The notes under the pieces are model-generated. The model was not told where the DNA came from. It searched no databases and worked only from the letters and a program-made list of their open reading frames with translations. From contig DIHI01000017.1 of the NCBI GenBank assembly GCA_002420085.1, positions 210 to 5,297 on the forward strand: DNA of 5,088 nt, given 5' to 3'. The translations under genes were made by a program, and so were the position numbers. Shown in pieces: positions 1 to 5,088 of the stretch. The DNA is from Lysobacterales bacterium UBA5700 (GTDB lineage Bacteria; Pseudomonadota; Gammaproteobacteria; Xanthomonadales; Xanthomonadaceae). Positions within the stretch are counted from its first letter, which is position 1, and each line of letters starts with the position of its first letter.

Positions 1-911
1 AGGCAGTAGTAGGTCATGTCGATCTCCCACCAATAGAATCCCTGCCGGGCGGCGGCGGGGTAGTGATGGTGGTTGTTGTGCCAGCCCTCGCCGAACGTGA
101 GCAGGGCCAGCACTGCGTTGTTGCGGCTGTTGTCGCGGGTGGCGAAGCGCCGGCTGCCCCAGCGATGGGCCAGCGAGTTGATCGTCACGGTGGCGTGGAA
201 CAGGGCGACGGTCGAGATGAAGAAGCCCCAGACCAGCAGTTGCGGTCCGTTGGTGGCCAGTTCGGGATGATGGTCATGCAGCCAGTCGCCGAGCAGGAAC
301 AGGGCGGTGGCCAGGGCGATCGGTGCGGCGATGTCGAAGCGGTCGAGCCAGCGCAGTTCCGGATAGCCGTTCAGATCGGGCAGGGAGCCCTGCCTGCCGC
401 GATAGCCGCGTTCGCTCAGGAACCAGCCCATGTGGCTCCAGAAGAACCCGCGCTGGAGTGGTGAGTGTGGATCGAGTTCGGTGTCGGAATGACGGTGGTG
501 ATCGCGATGGTGACCGGCCCACCACAGCGGGCCGCGCTGGACACTGGTCGCGCCGAGCAGGGCGAACACGAACTGCATGGCGCGCGAGGTCTTGAATGCC
601 TTGTGCGAGAAGTACCGGTGGTAGAAGCCGGTGATCGCGAACATGCGCAGTGCATACAGGCCGAGCGCAGTCGCCAGCGCAAATCCGGAGACCCCGACCC
701 AGAACACCGCCAGACAGGCCAGATGCATGGCGATGAACGGCAGCACGCGCAGCCAGTCGATCCGGTCCGGGACATCGTTGGCGATGCGCTGGCCGATCTC
801 GGTGCCGGCGGCGAAATCCGGGTCGCTGTCGGCGCTGTCGAACCAGCGGCGCACGGCGCGACTCAGGGTGAGCGCCGCGCGTCGTAGGCGGCTGGGGCGA
901 ATTTCGTTCAT
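1..911 (-). CDS. Membrane-bound fatty acid (acyl-CoA delta-9 type) desaturase, C-terminus cut off by window edge
   Basis: The window holds 303 complete codons from ATG 911 to the left edge with no stop. The protein is a di-iron integral-membrane desaturase that would use O2 and an electron donor to put a cis double bond into a saturated acyl chain at the inner membrane. All three histidine boxes are present: HRYFSH at 98-103, HRDHH at 135-139 and HNNHH at 278-282, the last within GEGWHNNHHHYP. N245 and H249 (NSLAH) match the extra metal-site Asn and His known from stearoyl-CoA desaturase, so the full nine-His set is visible. Hydrophobic segments lie near 55-97, 194-211 and 225-244. Family members usually continue some tens of residues past the third box, so only a short tail is missing. 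The ATG has a poor Shine-Dalgarno, but no better start is seen upstream. The acyl substrate (CoA thioester or phospholipid) and the double-bond position cannot be read from the sequence. The gene diverges from the acyltransferase at 1068. Confidence 0.93.
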   Translation of the reverse strand, partial: MNEIRPSRLRRAALTLSRAVRRWFDSADSDPDFAAGTEIGQRIANDVPDRIDWLRVLPFIAMHLACLAVFWVGVSGFALATALGLYALRMFAITGFYHRYFSHKAFKTSRAMQFVFALLGATSVQRGPLWWAGHHRDHHRHSDTELDPHSPLQRGFFWSHMGWFLSERGYRGRQGSLPDLNGYPELRWLDRFDIAAPIALATALFLLGDWLHDHHPELATNGPQLLVWGFFISTVALFHATVTINSLAHRWGSRRFATRDNSRNNAVLALLTFGEGWHNNHHHYPAAARQGFYWWEIDMTYYC

Positions 912-1044
912 GAAGATCAAGATGCCGCGCCGGCAGTGATGGGGCAGTGAACCCGAGTGGCCACGGCAGTGGCTTGGCGCTGGGTGCTGGGTTGTGCGAT
1001 CCTTGCCGGGTTTTCAAAGTGGTCCGGTGGCTTGACCGGCCGGG

Positions 1045-1058
1045 CCCACGATCGTGGG
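1045..1058. repeat. 14-bp perfect palindrome overlapping the acyltransferase ribosome binding site
   Basis: CCCACGATCGTGGG equals its own reverse complement. It ends 9 bases before ATG 1068, and its right arm supplies the GGG of the likely Shine-Dalgarno (GGGGA, 1056-1060). As DNA it could be an operator for a dimeric regulator. As RNA it could fold into a five-pair stem (CCCAC/GTGGG) with a GATC loop that hides the ribosome binding site. Chance occurrence in GC-rich DNA remains possible. Confidence 0.5.
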
Positions 1059-1060
1059 GA
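1056..1060 (+). promoter_or_regulatory. Ribosome binding site that decides the acyltransferase start
   Basis: GGGGA is followed by 7 bases and then ATG 1068, a good Shine-Dalgarno geometry. The frame stays open upstream to a GTG at 957, but that codon has no purine-rich motif at suitable spacing, so ATG 1068 is preferred. Confidence 0.6.
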
Positions 1061-1067
1061 AGTCTCG

Positions 1068-2099
1068 ATGGCGTTTTTCGCCGAGGTTCGCCGACTGCGT
1101 CGGCGGCTCGCGTTCTCAATGCTGCATGGGTTGTCCAGGCTCGGGCGAATCGGGGGTCAGGCACGCTTGGCACGGGTCGGCCGTTGGGTCGGCGATCTCC
1201 ACTACGCCCTGGCATTCGCCAAGCGTCGGGCACTCAAGCTGCAATTGGCACGGGCGCTCGATCTGCCGAACGAGCGCGATGCTGCGGCGATCCTGCGTTC
1301 GGCCTATCGCTCCGGCGATCGTGCCGTTCTGGAGGTGATCGCGATGTGCGCCGATCCAGTGCCCGAGTGCTGGATCGAGCAATCGCTCGGTGTCGAAGGG
1401 CTCGATCGCCTGCGGGCTGCCGCCGCCCTGGGGCGCGGGGTGCTGCTGATCGGCATGCACATGGGCAATGGCATCCTGCTGGCTGCCTGGCTGGCACGGC
1501 ATGGCATCGAGGTCAGCCTGGTCCACAAGCAGTCGCGCAAGATGCCCGATGGTGCGCTTGCCCGGTGCATCGAGCAGCACGGTGTCGAAGGCATCTGCGC
1601 CCGACAGCACGACCGCGCCTATCGCGAGATGGTGCGTGCCATCAAGCGGGGTCGAGTGGTATTCGTGCTGATGGATCAGGGCGCCAAGTGCGGTGGCCTG
1701 CCGGTTCGCCTGCTCGGCAAGGACATCATGCTCGCCTCTGGACCGCCAGTGCTGGCCCTGCGTACCGGCGCCGCGCTGATGACCGCCTTCGCGACCGGGG
1801 ACGATCCTGGCGGCTGGTGCTTCCGGATCGATCCACCGATCGACCTGACCGGCCGCGATGCTCAGGGCGTGGCGGAACTGATCGCGGCTGCCATGGACAG
1901 CCACATCCGCGCCCATCCGCAGATGTGGACCTGGCACCATCGTCGCTGGCGCAACTATCCGTTTCCGGCCGAATCGGCGCGTACCACCAGGGTGGCGGCC
2001 AGCGCCACCAGCAGCACCGGCGGCAACCAGGCCAGTGTGGTCGCCGGGATTCCGGTTGCCAGTCCAGCGAAGGAAGTCAGTTCGACCAGCAGTTGGTAG
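1068..2099 (+). CDS. LpxL/HtrB-family (lysophospholipid-type) acyltransferase with atypical active-site motif
   Basis: The protein has 343 residues. It resembles the Lip_A_acyltrans family, which moves acyl chains from acyl-ACP or acyl-CoA onto lipid A precursors or related lipids at the cytoplasmic face of the inner membrane. The family pattern is visible in order: an N-terminal region rich in Arg and Leu with the LARVGRWVGDLHYAL segment (34-48), the active-site block LLIGMHMGNGILL (126-138), a substrate block with VFVLMDQGAKCGGLPVRLLG (198-217) leading to SGPPVLALRTGA, and WTWHHRRWR (287-295) near the normal C-terminus. The oddity is the active site. H131 is present, but the HX4(D/E) motif has Ile136 where the acid should be. 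No clear N-terminal membrane helix is seen from this start. Residues 296-343 lie antisense to the lptG end, lack domain character and look like read-through tail. A specific lpx name is not justified, because the target could be lipid A or another envelope lipid. Confidence 0.85.
   Translation: MAFFAEVRRLRRRLAFSMLHGLSRLGRIGGQARLARVGRWVGDLHYALAFAKRRALKLQLARALDLPNERDAAAILRSAYRSGDRAVLEVIAMCADPVPECWIEQSLGVEGLDRLRAAAALGRGVLLIGMHMGNGILLAAWLARHGIEVSLVHKQSRKMPDGALARCIEQHGVEGICARQHDRAYREMVRAIKRGRVVFVLMDQGAKCGGLPVRLLGKDIMLASGPPVLALRTGAALMTAFATGDDPGGWCFRIDPPIDLTGRDAQGVAELIAAAMDSHIRAHPQMWTWHHRRWRNYPFPAESARTTRVAASATSSTGGNQASVVAGIPVASPAKEVSSTSSW
1955..2099. other. 145-bp convergent (tail-to-tail) overlap of acyltransferase and lptG coding regions
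   Basis: The acyltransferase stop TAG is at 2097-2099 on the plus strand. The lptG stop is at 1955-1957 (CTA on plus, TAG on minus). The shared stretch codes for the last transmembrane helices of LptG on one strand and for a low-complexity tail rich in Ala, Ser, Thr and Val on the other. It leaves no room for a conventional terminator between the two genes, and none was seen. Confidence 0.85.
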
Positions 2100-3040
2100 G
2101 CAATCCCCAGCCCACCCGCCAACATGGCGCGCAGTGCCGTCCGGCTGGCTCTGGGCGAGCCGGCCACCGCGACCAGGGCGATCAGGCTCATGCCCAGGCA
2201 GGCGATCGGCAGGCTGATCCGCTGCCAAAACAGCAGGCGGTAGCGGGCGTTGTCCTGGTCGTTGTCGGCCAGTGCGCGCAGATAGCGCCACAGTTCGCTG
2301 GGCGGCAGACTGCCGGGTGGCTGGATCAGCAGTTCGAACTGCTCCGGTTCGAGAAACGGTTGCCACAGCATCGATTCGCGGGTCTCGCTGGCGATCGGAT
2401 CGCCGGCGTCGAACCGGCGGATGCGGATGCCGCGCAGGCGCCATCGGCCATCGGCCTCGACCACGGCCTGCTCGGCCTCGATCATTTCCAGCAGTTCACC
2501 ATCCGGGCGGTAGTGGTAGAGGCCTATGTCGGCAGGAATCCGGCCCATGTCCAGCCGCCGGACATTGAGGAACCGGTCGCCATCGACACTGCGTGCCCAC
2601 AGGCCATGGCCGGGACTCCACAGGCTGCCTCCGGCCGCCGAGGCACCGGTCAGGCGCTTGCTCGCCTGCTCCAGCGAGGGCGCTGCCACTTGCAGGAAGG
2701 CCAGACCGAGCAGGGCCGCTGCCAGTGCCGGCACGGCTGCCATCCGGGCGATCCCGGTCCAGCCGATGCCGGCGGCCCGGATGATGGTCAGTTCGTGATC
2801 GCGCTGCATCGCGCCAAGCACCAGGGTGGTCGCCAGCACGGTCACCAGCGGCAGCAGATCGACCAGCGACTCCGGTGTCGCGCGGGCGGCCTGCCAGGCA
2901 GCAGCGATCAGGCCGGCTTCGGCGCGCTCCAGACCTTGCAGCAGTTCGAGCAGCCAGAGTACCGCCGCCAGCGAGGCGGTGACGGTGGCGAAACCGGTCA
3001 GCGAACGTCGCCACAGGTAATTGCGCAGCAAGCGAGTCAC
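1955..3040 (-). CDS. lptG: LPS export ABC transporter permease LptG
   Basis: This is a YjgP/YjgQ-family permease of 361 residues, the usual length. With LptF and the ATPase LptB it forms LptB2FG, which extracts LPS from the outer leaflet of the inner membrane and passes it to LptC and the periplasmic bridge. Visible structure: transmembrane segments near 15-35, 59-78 and 98-120; a periplasmic beta-jellyroll region about 130-262; then three helices near 270-295, 303-325 and 335-353. The cytoplasmic coupling segment HELTIIRAAGIGWTGIARM (82-100) and the FWQRISLPIACLGMSLIAL block (271-289) are family hallmarks. The start is GTG 3040, which overlaps the lptF stop as GTGA and gives the standard LptG N-terminus (VTRLLRNYLWRR). 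The frame is open further upstream inside lptF, but a longer start would give a family-foreign leader. LptG rather than a second LptF is assigned from position after lptF and from overall pattern. Confidence 0.95.
   Translation of the reverse strand: MTRLLRNYLWRRSLTGFATVTASLAAVLWLLELLQGLERAEAGLIAAAWQAARATPESLVDLLPLVTVLATTLVLGAMQRDHELTIIRAAGIGWTGIARMAAVPALAAALLGLAFLQVAAPSLEQASKRLTGASAAGGSLWSPGHGLWARSVDGDRFLNVRRLDMGRIPADIGLYHYRPDGELLEMIEAEQAVVEADGRWRLRGIRIRRFDAGDPIASETRESMLWQPFLEPEQFELLIQPPGSLPPSELWRYLRALADNDQDNARYRLLFWQRISLPIACLGMSLIALVAVAGSPRASRTALRAMLAGGLGIAYQLLVELTSFAGLATGIPATTLAWLPPVLLVALAATLVVRADSAGNG
3037..3040 (-). other. lptF stop / lptG start overlap (GTGA)
   Basis: The lptG start GTG (3040-3038) shares bases with the lptF stop TGA (3039-3037). 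A GGGG lies upstream within the lptF end, a plausible ribosome binding site. This arrangement usually means translational coupling, which suits two subunits needed in equal amounts. Confidence 0.85.
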
Positions 3041-4104
3041 GGCAGTGGCCCCGGTTGGCGGTCGAGTTGCCGCAGGCGCAGGGTCGCCAGGGCGGCGGCC
3101 ACGATCGGCAGCGCCAGTGCGCCCGGCCAGGTCGGCCACAGGCGGGCCTCGATCCAGTTGATCAGCACACTGAGCAGACTGAACCACAGCACCACGACCA
3201 GGCTGATCGAGACGATCCGCATCGCCTGGCCGCGCCGTGGATCGATCCTGGCCATCAGGAAGGCTGCCATGGCCAGTACCAGGGCCGACAGCGGCGCGAT
3301 CAGTCGCCATTGCAGTTCGGCGCGGTGATAGGGGTCGTCGCTGCGCCAGAGCAGCGAGAACGGCTCGGCGCGGCGCAGTCGAGTGCGTTCTGGGACGGCC
3401 GGCGGCAGGTAGTCGAGGCTGAACCGCTGAAAACGGCCGATCGCTTCCCGCTGACCCCGATCGTGCAGGCGGTAGACCCGGACATCGCCATCGAGCAGCA
3501 GGCGTCGGCTGCCGTCGGCCTCGATCGATTCGGTCATCCGATCCCCGCGCAAAAGCAGTTCCCAGCCGGAGAAGCGACGATGGACCATGATCTCGCCGAG
3601 ACGGTCGCCGTCACGGCTGCCGGCAAACACCACCCAATCGCGGGCGACGGTCTCGAATCGCCCCGGTTGGACCTTGGCCAGTCCGAGTTCGGCGCGGGTC
3701 TGCACCTGCAACTGGTACAAGGACTGGTAGGCCCAGGGGCGGAAGCCATTGGCCAGGGCCGCTGTGGCCAGACTCAACAGCAGCACGGGCAGCAGCAGGG
3801 CGGTCAGCAGGCTGGATCGGTCGTGGCCGAGTGCGGCGGTTGCGATCAGTTCGCGGCGCGCTTGAAGCCGACCAAGCCCGATCGCCACCCCGAGTGCGGT
3901 CGCGGCCGGAATCAGGGTATCCATCAGGATGCCGAGCTTGAGCAGGGTCATCGCAGCGACCCGCGCCATCGGCAATTGTTCACTGACCGCTTCCGCCAGA
4001 AAACGGTTGGCATAGTAGACCAGGCCGACCACGGTCAGCACGGCCAGGGCCAGCAGTGCCGGCAGCAGCACCTGCACGGCGAGGTAGCGTCGCAGGATCG
4101 GCAT
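3037..4104 (-). CDS. lptF: LPS export ABC transporter permease LptF
   Basis: This YjgP/YjgQ-family protein has 355 residues and is the partner of LptG in the LptB2FG inner-membrane LPS extractor. The N-terminus MPILRRYLAVQVLLPALLALAVL matches the family pattern of a short basic segment followed by the first helix (about 10-30). Further helices lie near 50-78 and 98-118. A periplasmic beta-rich domain spans roughly 125-262, and three C-terminal helices lie near 268-286, 297-317 and 326-344. The coupling segment is RELIATAALGHDRSSLL (84-100). The AELQWRLIAPLSALVLAMAAFLMARIDPRRGQ block (262-293) is strongly typical of LptF. ATG 4104 is chosen because it gives this N-terminus. The frame is open up to 4218, but that extension would overlap the kbl end and adds a Pro/Ser/Arg-rich leader. 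The gene follows kbl by 43 bases, has only a weak Shine-Dalgarno (GGG, 7 bases upstream), and overlaps lptG. Confidence 0.95.
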   Translation of the reverse strand: MPILRRYLAVQVLLPALLALAVLTVVGLVYYANRFLAEAVSEQLPMARVAAMTLLKLGILMDTLIPAATALGVAIGLGRLQARRELIATAALGHDRSSLLTALLLPVLLLSLATAALANGFRPWAYQSLYQLQVQTRAELGLAKVQPGRFETVARDWVVFAGSRDGDRLGEIMVHRRFSGWELLLRGDRMTESIEADGSRRLLLDGDVRVYRLHDRGQREAIGRFQRFSLDYLPPAVPERTRLRRAEPFSLLWRSDDPYHRAELQWRLIAPLSALVLAMAAFLMARIDPRRGQAMRIVSISLVVVLWFSLLSVLINWIEARLWPTWPGALALPIVAAALATLRLRQLDRQPGPLP

Positions 4105-4147
4105 CAGCGGACCCGGTCGGACCCTGGGCGAGCGCGGTCGGTCCGGT
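4105..4147 (-). promoter_or_regulatory. kbl-lptF spacer with competing inverted repeats
   Basis: On the minus strand, CGGACC (4145-4140) lies just after the kbl stop and is followed by two copies of GGGTCCG (4124-4118 and 4114-4108). CGGACC can pair with either copy, giving two mutually exclusive hairpins. The second copy contains the only Shine-Dalgarno-like GGG of lptF, 7 bases before ATG 4104. A weak translational control element is possible. There is no U-run, so it does not look like an intrinsic terminator, and kbl-lptF co-transcription is the simpler reading. Confidence 0.35.
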
Positions 4148-5088
4148 TCAAGCCGGCAGCACGGCCAACTCGCGCCCGACCTGGACGAAGGCGTCGATGG
4201 CCCGGTCGAGTTGATCACGGGTGTGGCTGGCGCTCATCTGGGTGCGGATGCGGGCCTGACCTTGCGGCACCACCGGGTAGAAGAAGCCGATCGCGTAGAT
4301 GCCATGGTCGAGCAGGCGAGCGGCGAAGCGCTGTGCCAGGGGGGCGTCGTACAGCATCACCGGCACGATCGGATGATCGCCGGGCTTGAGATCGAAACCG
4401 GCAGACTGCATCCGTTCGCGGAAATGACGGGTGTTGTCGGCCAGGGTTCCACGCAGGTCATCGGCCTGGGCCAGCATCTCGAATACCCGGCTGCCGGCCG
4501 CGACCACATGCGGCGGCAGTGAATTGGAGAACAGGTAGGGGCGTGACCGCTGGCGCAGCACTTCGATCGCCTCGGCGGAACCGGTGGTGAAGCCGCCCAG
4601 TGCGCCGCCGAGCGCCTTGCCGAGCGTGCCGGTGATCAGGTCGATGCGATCGAGTACGCCCTTGACCTCGGCCGAACCGCGGCCGGTGGCACCGATGAAA
4701 CCGGTGGCATGGCACTCGTCGATATGGATGCGCGCGTCGTAGCGGTCGGCCAGTTCGGCGATCCGATCGAGCGGTGCAACGAAACCATCCATCGAGAACA
4801 CCCCGTCGCTGGCGATCAGGATGTCGCGTGCGCCTTCACTGCGGGCCTGTTGCAGGCGTGCTTCGAGTTCGGCCATGTCGCAGTTGCCGTAGCGGTAGCG
4901 TCGGGCCTTGCACAGGCGCACACCGTCGATGATCGAGGCGTGGTTGAGCGCATCGGAGACGATCGCATCCTCCGGGCCGAGCAGGGGCTCGTACAGGCCG
5001 CCATTGGCGTCGAAGCAGGCGGCGTAGAGGATGGCATCGTCCTTGCCGAAGAACTCGGCGATTCGCCGTTCGAGTTCCTTGTGCAGAT
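4148..5088 (-). CDS. kbl: Glycine C-acetyltransferase (2-amino-3-ketobutyrate CoA ligase), N-terminus cut off by window edge
   Basis: 312 codons plus the stop are present. By alignment with remembered E. coli Kbl (398 residues) about 87 N-terminal residues are missing. This cytosolic PLP enzyme of the alpha-oxoamine synthase family cleaves 2-amino-3-ketobutyrate with CoA to glycine and acetyl-CoA, the second step of threonine breakdown after threonine dehydrogenase. Visible landmarks, numbered from the first complete codon: CFDANGG (24-30), [12 protein letters not shown] (44-55) with the His that stacks on [19 protein letters not shown] with Asp123 positioned to contact the pyridine nitrogen, and [10 protein letters not shown] with Lys157 (codon 4618-4616) as the Schiff-base lysine, equal to E. 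coli Lys244. [15 protein letters not shown] and [22 protein letters not shown] are near-identical to known Kbl. DECHATGF differs from the E. coli DDSHAVGF and resembles the animal form, but I believe it also occurs in bacteria. Downstream is lptF, not tdh as in E. coli. Confidence 0.96.
   Translation of the reverse strand, partial: LHKELERRIAEFFGKDDAILYAACFDANGGLYEPLLGPEDAIVSDALNHASIIDGVRLCKARRYRYGNCDMAELEARLQQARSEGARDILIASDGVFSMDGFVAPLDRIAELADRYDARIHIDECHATGFIGATGRGSAEVKGVLDRIDLITGTLGKALGGALGGFTTGSAEAIEVLRQRSRPYLFSNSLPPHVVAAGSRVFEMLAQADDLRGTLADNTRHFRERMQSAGFDLKPGDHPIVPVMLYDAPLAQRFAARLLDHGIYAIGFFYPVVPQGQARIRTQMSASHTRDQLDRAIDAFVQVGRELAVLPA

Larger units (their letters stand above)
912..1067. 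promoter_or_regulatory. Divergent intergenic region between desaturase and acyltransferase genes
   Basis: These 156 bases separate two start codons pointing away from each other, so promoters for both genes should lie here or just inside the flanking genes. The only AT-richer patch is around 1011-1020 (GTTTTCAAAG). On the minus strand it reads TTGAAA, a passable -35 element, but no convincing -10 follows at 17 bases. Short palindromes are common: GTGGCCAC at 957-964, CCGGCCGG at 1036-1043, GGGCCC at 1042-1047 and the 14-mer at 1045-1058. I could not fix a promoter or a known operator. The shared location of the two lipid genes suggests, but does not prove, joint control. Confidence 0.5.

Noticed and set aside
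1000..1020. Minus-strand TTGAAA as a sigma-70 -35 element for the desaturase
   Set aside because: No acceptable -10 hexamer at 16-18 bases, so it is not listed as a promoter.
957..1067. Longer acyltransferase start at GTG 957, adding 37 residues with a short hydrophobic stretch
   Set aside because: No Shine-Dalgarno at proper spacing, whereas ATG 1068 has GGGGA at 7 bases. A hydrophobic helix would suit the family, so this alternative is not fully excluded.
274..1233. Minus-strand 319-codon open frame over the desaturase
   Set aside because: A different frame on the same strand carries all three histidine boxes of a desaturase, so this one is a shadow.
1955..2110. Bidirectional terminator between the acyltransferase and lptG
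   Set aside because: No GC stem followed by a T-run on either strand, and the sequence is coding on both strands.
1116..2444. Minus-strand 442-codon open frame opposite the acyltransferase
   Set aside because: The opposite strand has a well-supported family match, and this product shows no recognisable domain.
3041..3310. N-terminal extension of LptG from an upstream in-frame ATG
   Set aside because: It would overlap lptF by about 270 bases and add a leader unlike LptG. GTG 3040 gives the standard N-terminus and a classic GTGA overlap.
947..3328. Plus-strand stop-free frame of about 790 codons
   Set aside because: It runs out of frame through the acyltransferase and then antisense through lptG. 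The product is rich in Arg, Gly and Gln with no domain character, a typical shadow in GC-rich DNA.
4105..4218. N-terminal extension of LptF by 38 residues into kbl
   Set aside because: The added sequence is rich in Ser, Pro and Arg and antedates the typical MPILRRYL start. Family length fits 355 residues.
3055..4389. Plus-strand 444-codon open frame opposite lptF and the kbl end
   Set aside because: It is antisense to clearly recognised genes, its product is rich in Gln, Arg and His, and no motif or ribosome binding site was found.

Overview
The window is about two-thirds G+C by eye and almost entirely coding. It reads as ordinary chromosome of a Gram-negative proteobacterium: two genes encode the paired inner-membrane permeases of the lipopolysaccharide (LPS) exporter, and a third belongs to the lipid A acyltransferase superfamily. 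The GC content, the Kbl and LptF/G sequences and the aerobic desaturase would suit a gammaproteobacterium of the Xanthomonadales/Lysobacterales type. That placement is a guess from general impression, not a database result.

Layout from left to right. (1) Positions 1-911, minus strand: a membrane fatty-acid desaturase whose C-terminus runs off the left edge. (2) Positions 912-1067: a divergent intergenic region carrying a 14-bp perfect palindrome that overlaps the ribosome binding site of the next gene. (3) Positions 1068-2099, plus strand: an LpxL/HtrB-type acyltransferase with an altered active-site motif. Its last 48 codons lie antisense to the end of the next gene. (4) Positions 1955-3040, minus strand: lptG. 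(5) Positions 3037-4104, minus strand: lptF, overlapping lptG by 4 bases. (6) Positions 4148-5088, minus strand: kbl (glycine C-acetyltransferase), whose N-terminus runs off the right edge. Kbl, lptF and lptG are co-directional with a 43-base gap and a 4-base overlap, so they probably form one transcription unit.

Functionally, most of the window concerns the cell envelope. The desaturase adjusts acyl-chain unsaturation, the acyltransferase probably moves acyl chains onto a glycolipid or other envelope lipid, and LptF/LptG form the transmembrane part of the ABC transporter that pulls LPS out of the inner membrane. Kbl belongs to threonine/glycine metabolism and is the outlier.

I found no mobile element, CRISPR array, RNA gene or clearly undescribed system. 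The points most worth a second look are the missing catalytic acid in the acyltransferase HX4(D/E) motif, the kbl-lptF-lptG arrangement, the 145-bp convergent overlap, two possible RNA structures at start codons, and a strong excess of GATC tetranucleotides.
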